From: Taklimakanibacter lacteus
Lineage (GTDB): Bacteria > Pseudomonadota > Alphaproteobacteria > Rhizobiales > Aestuariivirgaceae
Direction: 5' to 3'
DNA: 64,000 nt
Assembly: GCA_003576695.1 (NCBI GenBank)
Contig: QOZQ01000004.1
Coordinates: 62,001 to 126,000 of the forward strand
Shown: piece after piece, positions 48,775 to 57,511 of the stretch
Position numbering within the stretch: the first letter of the stretch is position 1
How the letters are laid out: each line of letters starts with the position of its first letter
Position numbers and translations under genes: made by a program
The notes under the pieces: generated by a model
Databases searched by the model: none
What the model was told of the DNA's origin: nothing
Seen by the model: the letters and a program-made list of their open reading frames with translations, nothing else

Positions 48775-49683
48775 TTACAGGGTAAAGGCTGTTTGGGCCA
48801 CAAAAGCCCCCTTTACACCATCCCAGTTGCGGATCGTGACCTGGGTGGTCCAGGCACCGTCGAGACGGCGGATTTTATATAGGTACCAGGCTGCGGGATC
48901 GTAATGGCTCCCGGCTGGTGAAGTGGCAGACGGCACACCGATGATATGGGCAGGGCCGGAGCGGGTCGGCAGAGCCATCCGCCCGTGGCGATGATTGTGC
49001 CCATAGAGCACGAGGTCGGCGCCGTTTGCCTCAAGGACCTGCTTCAGTTTCGCATCGTCATCCAAAGCGCGCCGCCGCGATGTGAGGCCTGGGATCGGCG
49101 GGTGATGGATGAGCACGATCCTGTAAAAGCCGCGCTGGTGCAGGTCGTGGAGGAGGCCCCCCAATCTGTCGAGTTGATCGGCGCCGAGCCGTCCGCCGGC
49201 CCTGAACAGCGAAGTGGGGACAGCAGTGGACAGGCCGATCAGCGCGATATTGCGGCGCTGGCGGACGAAGGGAAATGCAGGTTCGGCCGCCTCGCCAGAG
49301 CGCGCCAGCCTGATGTCGCCCTTCATATAGTCGGCCCACAGGCCGGCGCCCTGATCCCAGGGGAAGGGGCGGTAGGCGTCATGGTTACCCGGCACCAGCG
49401 TGATCCAGTCCGGCGGCCCGAAGGCCTTGAGCCAGTGCGCCGCTTCGACGAATTCCTGCCTGAGAGCGATGTTGATCAGATCGCCAGTTACCGCCACGTG
49501 ATCGGGGGAATGGGCCTTGATGTCGGCGACCATCGCCATGGCGATCGCCGGGTCATGCAGGAAGCGGCGGCGGCGATGCCAGTTGATCTTGCCGAGGGCC
49601 CGCTTGCCCCAATAGTCGCGCCATGATTCCGCCCTGGGCAAAGGCCCGATATGGACATCGGAAAGATGGGCAAGGGTGAACAT
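48775..49683 (-). CDS. Calcineurin-like metallophosphoesterase
   Basis: A 302-residue metallophosphoesterase with the full metal set: LSDVHIG, TGDLIN, PGNHDAY, LIHHPPIPG and YGHNHRHG. The family includes cAMP phosphodiesterase CpdA and lipid pyrophosphatases. The ATG at 49683 fits the domain start. It precedes the HIT gene by 48 bases on the same strand, so it may be co-transcribed with the sphingolipid genes; a lipid-linked or nucleotide substrate is an inference. Confidence 0.88.
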   Translation of the reverse strand: MFTLAHLSDVHIGPLPRAESWRDYWGKRALGKINWHRRRRFLHDPAIAMAMVADIKAHSPDHVAVTGDLINIALRQEFVEAAHWLKAFGPPDWITLVPGNHDAYRPFPWDQGAGLWADYMKGDIRLARSGEAAEPAFPFVRQRRNIALIGLSTAVPTSLFRAGGRLGADQLDRLGGLLHDLHQRGFYRIVLIHHPPIPGLTSRRRALDDDAKLKQVLEANGADLVLYGHNHRHGRMALPTRSGPAHIIGVPSATSPAGSHYDPAAWYLYKIRRLDGAWTTQVTIRNWDGVKGAFVAQTAFTL

Positions 49684-49776
49684 AGGGCTTGTGGACAGTT
49701 TCGTTGACTTCCGACGAATCGGATGCAATTGAGGTTCGCCGTTAATAGGCGTGTGTGATCAGCGAGTTCAAGCATC

Positions 49777-50505
49777 GTGAAAGTCATCATTCTTGGAGCC
49801 GGGCAGGGCAAGCGCCTGCTGCCTTTGACCGCCGAAGTCCCCAAAGCGCTGCTCGATATCGGCGGGCGCCCATTGATCGGCCGGCAGATCGATGCCTTTG
49901 CCGCTTGCGGCATCAGCGAGTTCGTCGTGGTGACCGGCTATGCGGCGGCGCGCGTCGAAGAGGCGCTGGCCAAGATCGCGCGCGAAAAGCACATCACCAT
50001 CCGGACCATCTTCAACCCGTTCTTCAGCGTCGCCGACAATCTCGCCAGCTGCTGGATGGCACGCCACGAAATGAAGGGCGAGTTCATCCAGGTCAATGGC
50101 GACAACCTGTTCCAGGCCGATCTGGTGAAGGTGCTGCTCGCCGCGCCGGAAGCGCCGGTCACCGTCGCCATCAACCATAAGCCGGCCTATGACGCCGACG
50201 ACATGAAGGTGATGATGGATGGCGAACGCCTGACCGAGATCGGCAAGACACTGCCCACCGAAACCGTCAATGCCGAAGCGATCGGCTTCTATGTGTTTCG
50301 CAGCGACGGCGGCAAGGTCTATGTCGAGACGCTCGACCGGGCGATGCGCGAGCCGTCCGGACTCAAGCAATGGTTCCCGGCCGCCATCGGCATGCTGGCG
50401 AAGCGCATCGCGATCAAGACGGTGGCGCTTGACGGCGTGCAGTGGTGCGAGGTCGATTTCCCCGTCGATCTGCAGCAGGCGCGCCAGCTGGTTTCAAGCT
50501 GGTAG
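49777..50505 (+). CDS. NTP transferase (LicC/CpgD-like cytidylyltransferase candidate)
   Basis: A 242-residue GT-A-fold nucleotidyltransferase: VIILGAGQGKRLLPLTAEVP and KALLDIGGRPL form the G-x-G-x-R...PK activation site, QVNGDNLF the metal DxD-like motif, and EVDFPVDL the second metal site near the C-terminus. It begins with GTG. In Caulobacter a phosphoglycerate cytidylyltransferase (CpgD) supplies the CDP donor for ceramide phosphoglycerate; this gene is a candidate because it sits among head-group genes. It converges with and overlaps the next gene by 12 bases. Confidence 0.82.
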   Translation: MKVIILGAGQGKRLLPLTAEVPKALLDIGGRPLIGRQIDAFAACGISEFVVVTGYAAARVEEALAKIAREKHITIRTIFNPFFSVADNLASCWMARHEMKGEFIQVNGDNLFQADLVKVLLAAPEAPVTVAINHKPAYDADDMKVMMDGERLTEIGKTLPTETVNAEAIGFYVFRSDGGKVYVETLDRAMREPSGLKQWFPAAIGMLAKRIAIKTVALDGVQWCEVDFPVDLQQARQLVSSW

Positions 50506-51282
50506 GGCTCTTTCCGCCAATATCCTCTCGGCCAGCTCCTTGTCCGCCGGCTTGTCGACATCGACGGCGGCTTCGGCGAAAGGCATGAGCACGGGCCGCG
50601 CGGTGAGACCGAGCCGGCGCGAGGCGAGCGCGAAGGCGCTGTCCAGCGTCAGCATGCCTGTGGCGAAGCGCACAAGCGCCACCGGCCCGAAGGCACCGAT
50701 GAGCCGCCAGGGCTTCTTGCGCACAGTTTCCAGATGATGCCAGAAGTCGAGCGCCACAAGCGCGCGCGGCGACATCAAGGCGAAGAGATTGCAACCCGAG
50801 GCGCGGTCGCGCCCGAAGGTCAGGAATGTCCGTTGCGCTTCGGGAAAGCGCGCCAGGATCGTCTCGGCCGTCGCCAGCCCGGCGCAGAGATCTGCGCCCG
50901 AGGCCTCAGCCAGGGTGAGGAAATGCTGCAGCATCTCCCGGGTAAGGAGCGGATGATCGCCCGTGGTGATGAGCCAGGGATAATCCTCGCGACCCTTGAG
51001 AGCGGCGAGAGCCGAGCGGGCAGCACTTTCCTGCGTCGGCTGGAAACTCACCCTGGCGGCCAACGGACCAAGGGCATCGTCCAGAAGCTCACGCCTTTCG
51101 ATGCAGACGCTGATCGACCCGATGTCAGGATGGCCGGCGAGGGTACGGATGACGCGTCTCAGCATCGGCTCGCCGCCCACCGCGACGAGGCACTTATGGG
51201 TGACATGATAAGCCTTAGCCATGGGATCGTCGGGACCGCGGCCGGCGGCCAGCACGAGCACATTCCAGGCGGAAGGCGTCAC
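50494..51282 (-). CDS. MobA-like NTP transferase
   Basis: A 262-residue MobA-like NTP transferase: VLVLAAGRG with D-D-P-M-A-K, LVAVGGEPMLRRVIRTL, and the metal-binding LITTGDHPLLT. It is co-directional with bCerS and the ABC exporter (start overlaps bCerS stop by 4 bases), so it probably makes an activated head-group or sugar for the ceramide product. Which nucleotide it uses is unknown. Confidence 0.82.
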   Translation of the reverse strand: MTPSAWNVLVLAAGRGPDDPMAKAYHVTHKCLVAVGGEPMLRRVIRTLAGHPDIGSISVCIERRELLDDALGPLAARVSFQPTQESAARSALAALKGREDYPWLITTGDHPLLTREMLQHFLTLAEASGADLCAGLATAETILARFPEAQRTFLTFGRDRASGCNLFALMSPRALVALDFWHHLETVRKKPWRLIGAFGPVALVRFATGMLTLDSAFALASRRLGLTARPVLMPFAEAAVDVDKPADKELAERILAERALPA

Positions 51283-52415
51283 GTCAGGCTCTTCTCATAG
51301 ATGCGATAGGTCTTGTAGGTCACGCCGCCCATGGCCTCGATCATGCGGCGCATCGGCATGTTGTCTTCGAGGATCCAGGACAGCTCGGCGTGGCGGGTGC
51401 CGCGGCCGACATGATAGGAGCGGACCGCATCGATGACGGCCAAGGCCAGTGCCGAGCCGACAGCGGTGCCGTGATAGCTCCGCTTGACGCCCATCAGCGG
51501 CATGCGCACCGACTGTGGCGGCCTGGCCAGGAGACGCCAGGCAAGCTTGGCCCAGCCGAGCGGCAGGAGCTTGCCGTCCAGATCCCTGATCCACTCGTTG
51601 AGATTGGGGAGCGATACCGCCATCGCCGCGGGCTCGCCCTTGTAGGTGGCGATCGAGATGTAGTCCTCCGCCACCAGCATCTTGAGATTCTTGCCGAGGG
51701 CGGTGATCTCTTCGCGGGTCATCGGCACGAAGCCCCAATTGCCGGACCAGGCGTCGTTGAAGATGTCGATGATGATGGCCAGATCGCGGTCGAGGTTCTT
51801 CTTGCTGAGCGGCCTGATCTCCAGATCGCCCGCCGCCTTGACCTTGTCGATCATGGCCTGCATCGGGCGGGGCAGCGGCTTGAGCCCGTTGTAGTCGTAA
51901 GCGAACACATCCTTCGCCTTGCCATAGCCCTGCGCTTCGAGATGGCGGGCGAAATAGGGCAAGGCGTGGCCCATCATCATCGAGGGCGGTGTTTCGAAGC
52001 CCGAAACCAGAAGGCCCATCTCGTCATTGATGGAAAAATTGAACGGGCCATGTGCCTTCTTCATGCCCCTGTCGCGCAGCCAGCCTTCCACTTTTGCCAG
52101 GAGCGCTGCAAACACCAGGGGGTCGTCGACAGCATCGAGAAAGCCGAACTGCCCGTTGGCGTCGGGATGGTGCTCGAGCCGCAGGCGGTCCAGCTGCGCG
52201 GAAATCCTGCCGACCGGGCGATCGTCCTCATAAGCGACGAAGAGAGCGACATCGGCATGCCGGAAGTAGGGATTCTTCCTGGGATCGAGATGCTCGGTCC
52301 GCTCGAGGTCGAGGGGCGCCACCCAGTTCGGGTCGTTGGCGAAGACGAGATGCGGAACGCGCAGGAAAGCCTGCTTGTCCCGCTTGCTGGTGGCCTCGAC
52401 GACATTGAGGCTCAT
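51279..52415 (-). CDS. bcerS: Bacterial ceramide synthase (bCerS, GNAT-like acyltransferase)
   Basis: A 378-residue protein resembling the GNAT-fold bacterial ceramide synthase of Caulobacter. It starts like that family (VFANDPNWVAPLDLER), with NFSINDEMGLLVSGFETPPS and MMMGHALPYFARHLE in the middle and a GNAT-like acyl-donor loop at the end (VGSALALAVIDAVR, ELSWILEDNMPMRRMIE). It N-acylates the long-chain base. It is coupled by 4-base overlaps to the ABC exporter upstream and the NTP transferase downstream. Confidence 0.85.
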   Translation of the reverse strand: MSLNVVEATSKRDKQAFLRVPHLVFANDPNWVAPLDLERTEHLDPRKNPYFRHADVALFVAYEDDRPVGRISAQLDRLRLEHHPDANGQFGFLDAVDDPLVFAALLAKVEGWLRDRGMKKAHGPFNFSINDEMGLLVSGFETPPSMMMGHALPYFARHLEAQGYGKAKDVFAYDYNGLKPLPRPMQAMIDKVKAAGDLEIRPLSKKNLDRDLAIIIDIFNDAWSGNWGFVPMTREEITALGKNLKMLVAEDYISIATYKGEPAAMAVSLPNLNEWIRDLDGKLLPLGWAKLAWRLLARPPQSVRMPLMGVKRSYHGTAVGSALALAVIDAVRSYHVGRGTRHAELSWILEDNMPMRRMIEAMGGVTYKTYRIYEKSLT

Positions 52416-54139
52416 GCCCGGACCTTTTTCCTGGATTGGTTGGTCACTTTGCTGACATGGCCCTTTTCGACCTTGTAGAGATGGGTCGCAATCTCGGTCC
52501 AGGCCGGGCGGTGGGTGATGGCGACGGTCGTGTACTGGCCGCGCAACGTGGCGATGTTCTGGCAGATTCCGGCCTCGGTCTCGGGATCGAGCGCGCTCGT
52601 CACCTCATCGAGAATGAGCAACTTCGGCTTCACCACCAGAGCCCGCGCGAGGGCGATACGCTGGCGCTGGCCGCCCGAGAGCTTCGAGCCCATGGCGCCG
52701 ACTTCGGTATCGAGTCCCTTCTCCATCGCCAGGATGAAATCGCGGGCGCCCGCCTGGTCGAGGGCCGATTCAATGTCGGCATCGCTGATCCCGTCATCGC
52801 CCAAGGTGAGATTTTCCCTGATCGTCGCATGCAGCAGGCTCAGCTCCTGGGGGACATAGCCGATCGACCGGCGCCACTGCCGGATGTCAATTTCGGTGAG
52901 CGGCACGCCGTCCAGCGTGATCGAGCCCTTATCCGGTTTGTGCAGGCCGATGAGCAGATCTATCAGGGTCGTCTTGCCGGCGCCCGAAGGGCCTTGCAGC
53001 ACGGTGATGGAGCCCGCCTCGATGGCAAGGCTGGCGTTCTTGACGATCGGCGTCTTGCCATGGGCAAAGCTGACATTGTCGAAACGGCATTCCTTGCCGA
53101 GGGTGGCGGGGCGGGTTCCGGTGTGGACCTCACGCTGCGCCCGGGCGCTGAGAATCAGTTCTTCGGTGCGGATATAGGCGCTTTCCAGCTCGGCGGCCTG
53201 CTGGAGGAACTTCTGCAGCTTGTTGACGATCGACACGACCTGGAAGAACACGATGCCGAGCACGACGAGCTCGCCGAGCGACACCTTGGCATAGATGACG
53301 GCCAGATAGACGCCAAGGCCAAGGGCCACGGTGATGAGGAGCTCGCCGCCCTGAACCAGCCCGTTGCGCGCGATCTCGCGGGTGATGAGCGCCTTGCGCA
53401 GGCGCTTCAGGATCACCCGCATCTGACCGACGAGCTTGCCATAGCGGTCCATCGTCTTCAGCGGCTTGATGTTGTTCATCATGTCGGTGATGAAACGGGT
53501 GAGGTCGGAGGTCCGGTCGGACCGCTTGTAGCCGGCGCGTTTGGATATCTTCACCAGCCAGTTGAGCGCGCCGGCGATGCCGAGCCCGGTGGCGATGCCG
53601 ACGAGCGCCAGCCGCCAGTCGACCAGGAAGGCGATGAGGCAATAGACGAGGCCCTGCACCGAATATGCCACAACCTGGGCGGCGAGGTTATAGGCCGCAC
53701 CGGCATAGGACGCATCGCCGCTCATGACGTTCGCGACACGGCCGGCATGCAATTGCGTGTAGAAGCTCCAGCGCGCATCGAACAATGCGGTGATCAGCTG
53801 GCGACGCAGATTGGCGGAGACCCGCGCCACCGCGATGCTGGCATAGGAGAGCGCCACGAAGGAGAGCATGGCCTTCAGTGAGAAGAAGAACACCACGATC
53901 AGGATCAGGTTCGGCAGGGTCGGCGGGATGCCGAAAAACGCGATGGCCTGGTGGAAGATCTGCATCGCCGGCGAGGACTGGTTCGCCGTCTGCGCGTCAC
54001 CTGCGGCGATGGACTGGATGGTCGGCAGCAAAGCCGTAATGCTCACCGCTTCCGCAAAGCCGGCGAGAAGGAGGCAAAGAAGAACCGACCAGGGCCTGGT
54101 ATCCTCGGCCGTAAAAAAGATGCGGAAGACCTGTCTCAT
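52412..54139 (-). CDS. ABC exporter/lipid flippase (MsbA-like half transporter)
   Basis: A 575-residue half-transporter: six N-terminal membrane helices (about 1-320) and an ATPase domain with Walker A QGPSGAGKTTLID, signature LSGGQRQRIALARAL and Walker B LILDEVTSALD. First gene of the leftward ABC-bCerS-NTP transferase operon. Because bCerS follows with a 4-base overlap, it is a good candidate for flipping the ceramide lipid across the inner membrane before LptFG-type extraction. Drug or peptide export is the alternative. Confidence 0.88.
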   Translation of the reverse strand: MRQVFRIFFTAEDTRPWSVLLCLLLAGFAEAVSITALLPTIQSIAAGDAQTANQSSPAMQIFHQAIAFFGIPPTLPNLILIVVFFFSLKAMLSFVALSYASIAVARVSANLRRQLITALFDARWSFYTQLHAGRVANVMSGDASYAGAAYNLAAQVVAYSVQGLVYCLIAFLVDWRLALVGIATGLGIAGALNWLVKISKRAGYKRSDRTSDLTRFITDMMNNIKPLKTMDRYGKLVGQMRVILKRLRKALITREIARNGLVQGGELLITVALGLGVYLAVIYAKVSLGELVVLGIVFFQVVSIVNKLQKFLQQAAELESAYIRTEELILSARAQREVHTGTRPATLGKECRFDNVSFAHGKTPIVKNASLAIEAGSITVLQGPSGAGKTTLIDLLIGLHKPDKGSITLDGVPLTEIDIRQWRRSIGYVPQELSLLHATIRENLTLGDDGISDADIESALDQAGARDFILAMEKGLDTEVGAMGSKLSGGQRQRIALARALVVKPKLLILDEVTSALDPETEAGICQNIATLRGQYTTVAITHRPAWTEIATHLYKVEKGHVSKVTNQSRKKVRA

Positions 54140-54186
54140 TTGTGGTTGGCTTTACTGTGATTGCCCGCCCGACTCAAGGATAGCCC

Positions 54187-54642
54187 ATGACAAGCCGCCT
54201 TCTCCTGCTCTTGATGCAGCCCTGGTTCAGGTTCCGCCGCGGCATGACGCTGGGGGTGCGGGCCGTCATCCTCAACGGGCAAAATGAGGTCTTTTTGGTG
54301 CGGCACAGCTACGCACCGGGCTGGCTCCTGCCCGGCGGAGGGGTCGAGCGCGGCGAGACCATCCACGACGCGCTGGCCCGCGAGCTCCAGGAAGAAGGGG
54401 GGATCGTCGCAACCGGCCGGCCCGAGCTGCATGGCTTCTTCTCGAACGAGGCCAAATTCCGCGGCGACCATGTCGCCTGTTTCGTCGTGCGAAGCTTCAG
54501 CCGGGAGGCCTGGAAGCCGACCATCGAGATCAAGGAAGCCCGGTTTTTCCCCGTCGATGCGCTGCCGGAAGGGACGACAGGCGGGACGCGGCGGCGGATC
54601 GCGGAGATCGTTAACGGCATGGAGGCGCCGGCAGACTGGTAG
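54187..54642 (+). CDS. NUDIX hydrolase
   Basis: A 151-residue NUDIX protein with a complete box, GGGVERGETIHDALARELQE followed by EGG. An N-terminal hydrophobic patch (LLLLLMQPWF) may aid membrane contact. Divergent from the ABC exporter with a 47-base gap. Substrate unknown; the closeness to nucleotide-activated head-group genes is suggestive only. Confidence 0.88.
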   Translation: MTSRLLLLLMQPWFRFRRGMTLGVRAVILNGQNEVFLVRHSYAPGWLLPGGGVERGETIHDALARELQEEGGIVATGRPELHGFFSNEAKFRGDHVACFVVRSFSREAWKPTIEIKEARFFPVDALPEGTTGGTRRRIAEIVNGMEAPADW

Positions 54643-54818
54643 AGATAGGTGTTTACGCGCGGCCGCCTTCATGATAGAGCGCGGCGATGAAGTGGACCCT
54701 GCACAAGCCCTGCCGCTTGCGACGACGAGACCGATCGGCGCTTCCGCGCGTCTGAATCGCTCCGCTGCGGGCTGTTTCCGCTGCCGGGGCCCGTGCAGTC
54801 TCAAATCCCGGATCCATC
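54643..54818. other. Intergenic stretch without recognisable features
   Basis: 176 bases between the NUDIX and GNAT genes, both forward. No gene, clear promoter or repeat was seen. Confidence 0.5.
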
Positions 54819-55400
54819 ATGTTCACCATTGACGTTCAAGCGGCGCAGGCCGCCGATCATCCCGCCATCGAACAGTTGCTCGACCAGGCCTTCGGCCTGA
54901 GCCGCTGGACCAAGACATCCTATCGGCTGCGCGAGGGCAACACCGCCATCGAGGGCCTTTCGCTCGTCACCCGCGAAGCGGGTTTCGGGCTGACCGGGGC
55001 CATCAGCTTCTGGCCGCTCAAGATCGGCGATGCGGGCACCGACGCGCTACTGCTGGGGCCGCTCGCGGTTCACCCCGACCGGCAGAATATCGGCATCGGG
55101 CGCGCCCTGATGCATGCGGGCCTCGACCGTGCGAAAGCCCTCGGCCACCGCCTCGTCATCCTCGTCGGCGATGCGCCTTATTATGCCAGGGTCGGCTTCA
55201 AGAAGGCGCCTTACGGCCAGATCGAGCTGCCCGGCCCCGTCGATCCTGATCGCCTGCTTTACCTGGAACTGGCTCCGGGATCGCTGACGCTGGCGAAGGG
55301 TCTTGCGCTGGCGCCTCACCGCTTCGCTGAGATATCAGGGCGCTTCCTGCCAAAGTTGCGCGACTTTGGCGATAAGGAAGCGCTCAACAGATATATGTAG
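54819..55400 (+). CDS. GNAT family N-acetyltransferase (YhbS-like)
   Basis: A 193-residue GNAT protein of the YhbS-like type: AVHPDRQNIGIGRALM is the acetyl-CoA pyrophosphate loop, and LVGDAPYYARVGF follows. The last 20 codons (FLPKLRDFGDKEALN) are encoded by a palindromic repeat at 55340-55383, so the C-terminus seems to be repeat-derived. The target amine is unknown. Confidence 0.88.
   Translation: MFTIDVQAAQAADHPAIEQLLDQAFGLSRWTKTSYRLREGNTAIEGLSLVTREAGFGLTGAISFWPLKIGDAGTDALLLGPLAVHPDRQNIGIGRALMHAGLDRAKALGHRLVILVGDAPYYARVGFKKAPYGQIELPGPVDPDRLLYLELAPGSLTLAKGLALAPHRFAEISGRFLPKLRDFGDKEALNRYM
55340..55383. repeat. Small palindromic repeat with GCCAAAGT core, copy C, inside a coding end
   Basis: GCGCTTCC-T-GCCAAAGT (55340-55356) pairs with ACTTTGGC-N5-GGAAGCGC (55363-55383). 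The outer arms equal those of copy A (GCTTCC/GGAAGC). It is in frame within the 3' end of the GNAT gene. Confidence 0.65.
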
Positions 55401-55450
55401 CTGAGCCTTTTTATCCCGATTGGCCTGAAGGCCAATCGCGAAAGGCTCAG
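55401..55450. terminator. Bidirectional terminator between convergent genes
   Basis: CTGAGCCTTT (55401-55410) pairs with AAAGGCTCAG (55441-55450), and inside it CGATTGGCC-TGAA-GGCCAATCG (417-438) gives a 9-base stem with a tetraloop. The T run on one strand and A run on the other fit termination in both directions. It begins immediately after the GNAT stop. Confidence 0.75.
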
Positions 55451-57510
55451 CGGCCTTCGCGGTACCACATGGCGGCGAAACCCATCAGCAGCAAAGCCAG
55501 GCTGCCCAGGGTTGAGAACAGCGGGAGCTCGTGCACGGCGCGCACACGATGCGCTTTGTTGGCCTTGAGAGCGAGCCAGCCCGAGCCCGCCATCTGCCGG
55601 CCGGCATCGGCCTTGCTGATACGGGGCAGGCCTGAATAGTCCTCGAGCCAGTAGAGGCCGCCCCCTGTGGCTCTCGCCACAGGGGCGAGCTTGGCGTCGG
55701 TCGCCACCGGGTCGGCCGTCTCCTTGGGATCGGCGCTGCCGATCGCCACGGCGGCGGTGAGCTTGCCGTCGGCAAGGCGGTGGATGCCGGGTTCGGTCAC
55801 CGGCAGGCCGGCGCGCCAGACACCCGGGGTCACCTGCCTGAGCTCGACTTCCTTCGTGCCGCCCGAGGGCAAGGTGACCATCACCGGATTGGCGGTGTCG
55901 GCCATGGTGCGCCGCTCGATCACGATATTGTCGTTGTCCTGCTTGCCGCTCAGATATTCCTCCTCGAGATCGGGTTCCTTCATCAGCCAATGCGCGAGGC
56001 GGCGCAGCAATTCGGTCTGCGGGCCGCCCCCCTCATAGCCGCGCGCCCACAGCCAGCCGTGATCGGACAGCAACAGAGCCAGGCGGCCTTGCTCCTCGCG
56101 CGACAGAACGAGGAGCGGCTTGTTGTCGAGACCGGACATCACGACTTCGCCCGCCTGGGCCTCGGCATCGACGAGGCGGAACCAGCGGCCCCAATTGGGC
56201 GTGGTGCCCTCAGCACCCGGCAGCCCGCGTGTCACCGGATGGCGCTGGCCGCGATCGGTGACCTGCGGCTTGAAACCGCCTTCGAGGATCTGCCCAGAGG
56301 GCGCGACCTGCAGGACGGCATTGAGCGGGGTGTTGTAGAGACCGTCCTCGGCTGCGAAATCGGGGCCGGCGGCGACCAGCACGGCGCCGCCGCGCTTCAC
56401 ATAGTCGGCGATGTTGGCGAGATACATCATCGGCAGGATGCCGCGCCGCTGATAACGGTCGAAGATGATGAGATCGAACTCGTCGAGCTTTTCCACGAAC
56501 AGCTCGCGGGTCGGAAACGCAATCAGCGACAGCTCCTTGATCGGCGTGCCGTCCTGCTTCTCGGGCGGGCGCAGGATGGTGAAGTGGACGAGGTCGACGG
56601 AAGCGTCCGCCTTCAGCAGATTGCGCCAGGTGCGCTCGCCCGGATGCGGCTCACCGGAGACCAGCAGCACGCGCAAGCGGTCGCGAATGCCTTCGATGAT
56701 CGAGATCGCCCGGTTGTTCTGCTCGGTGATCTCGCCCGGCAATGCATCGGCGATGATCTCGGTGATGTTCTGGCCGCCATGGTCGACCAATACCGGCAGC
56801 GAGACGCTCTGGCCGGGCGTCACGTCGATCGTCTGCTCCTCGCCATTGTTGAGGCGGATAGTGACACCGATGGGGCTCGCCTGACTGCCGGTCTGCTCGA
56901 CCCGGAAGCGGACGGTCTGCTCCTTGCCGACGATGCCGAAGCGCGGCGACTGCTCGAGGATGATGCGCCGGTCGATCTCCTTGCGGCTGCCGGTGATGAG
57001 ACCGTGGATGGGCGCGTTCAGTCCGAGCTTGCCGGGCTCGGCCGGCACGTCGTGGACCTCGCCGTCGGTGATGAAGACGGCGCCGGCAAAACGCTCGGGC
57101 GGCACTTCCGAAAGGGCTTCGTTGAGGGCGCCGAACAGGCGGGTGCCGTCATTCTCGGCCGATACATTCGAGGTCACGGTGACGACGCGCAGCTCGGTGT
57201 TACCGAGGCGCGCCACCGCCTGCTTGAGATCGTTGAGGGCACGCTCGGTGCGCTGCGTGCGGTCGCCAAAGCCCTGGCTGCGGCTGTGGTCGACGACGGC
57301 GATGGCGATGTCGGAGAGATTCTCGCGGTCTTCGTTGCGCAGGCTCGGATTGACGAGGGCGGCGAGCAGGAGGGCCAAGGCAAGGCCGCGCAGAATCCAG
57401 CCGCGGCCGCGCGTCATCACGGTGATGGCGATGAAAGCGAGCCCGACCACGGCAAGGGCGACGAGGACCGGCCAGGGCACGATGGGGGCGAAGGTGATGT
57501 CCCAGTTCAT
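55447..57510 (-). CDS. Glutamine-amidotransferase-like membrane protein of the MoxR/DUF58 operon
   Basis: A 687-residue protein with two N-terminal membrane helices (VLVALAVVGLAFIAITVM; LRGLALALLLAALVNPSL), a vWA-like segment (IAIAVVDHSRS, VFITDGEVHDV), a class I GATase-like fold without an obvious catalytic triad (LIIFDRYQRRG, GGAVLVAAGPDF), and a C-terminal helix (LGSLALLLMGFAAMWY). The ATG at 57510 is 1 base past the DUF4159 stop. The operon MoxR-DUF58-DUF4159-this gene is common in Alphaproteobacteria; molecular function is unknown, possibly envelope-related. Confidence 0.82.
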   Translation of the reverse strand: MNWDITFAPIVPWPVLVALAVVGLAFIAITVMTRGRGWILRGLALALLLAALVNPSLRNEDRENLSDIAIAVVDHSRSQGFGDRTQRTERALNDLKQAVARLGNTELRVVTVTSNVSAENDGTRLFGALNEALSEVPPERFAGAVFITDGEVHDVPAEPGKLGLNAPIHGLITGSRKEIDRRIILEQSPRFGIVGKEQTVRFRVEQTGSQASPIGVTIRLNNGEEQTIDVTPGQSVSLPVLVDHGGQNITEIIADALPGEITEQNNRAISIIEGIRDRLRVLLVSGEPHPGERTWRNLLKADASVDLVHFTILRPPEKQDGTPIKELSLIAFPTRELFVEKLDEFDLIIFDRYQRRGILPMMYLANIADYVKRGGAVLVAAGPDFAAEDGLYNTPLNAVLQVAPSGQILEGGFKPQVTDRGQRHPVTRGLPGAEGTTPNWGRWFRLVDAEAQAGEVVMSGLDNKPLLVLSREEQGRLALLLSDHGWLWARGYEGGGPQTELLRRLAHWLMKEPDLEEEYLSGKQDNDNIVIERRTMADTANPVMVTLPSGGTKEVELRQVTPGVWRAGLPVTEPGIHRLADGKLTAAVAIGSADPKETADPVATDAKLAPVARATGGGLYWLEDYSGLPRISKADAGRQMAGSGWLALKANKAHRVRAVHELPLFSTLGSLALLLMGFAAMWYREGR

Positions 57511-57511
57511 G

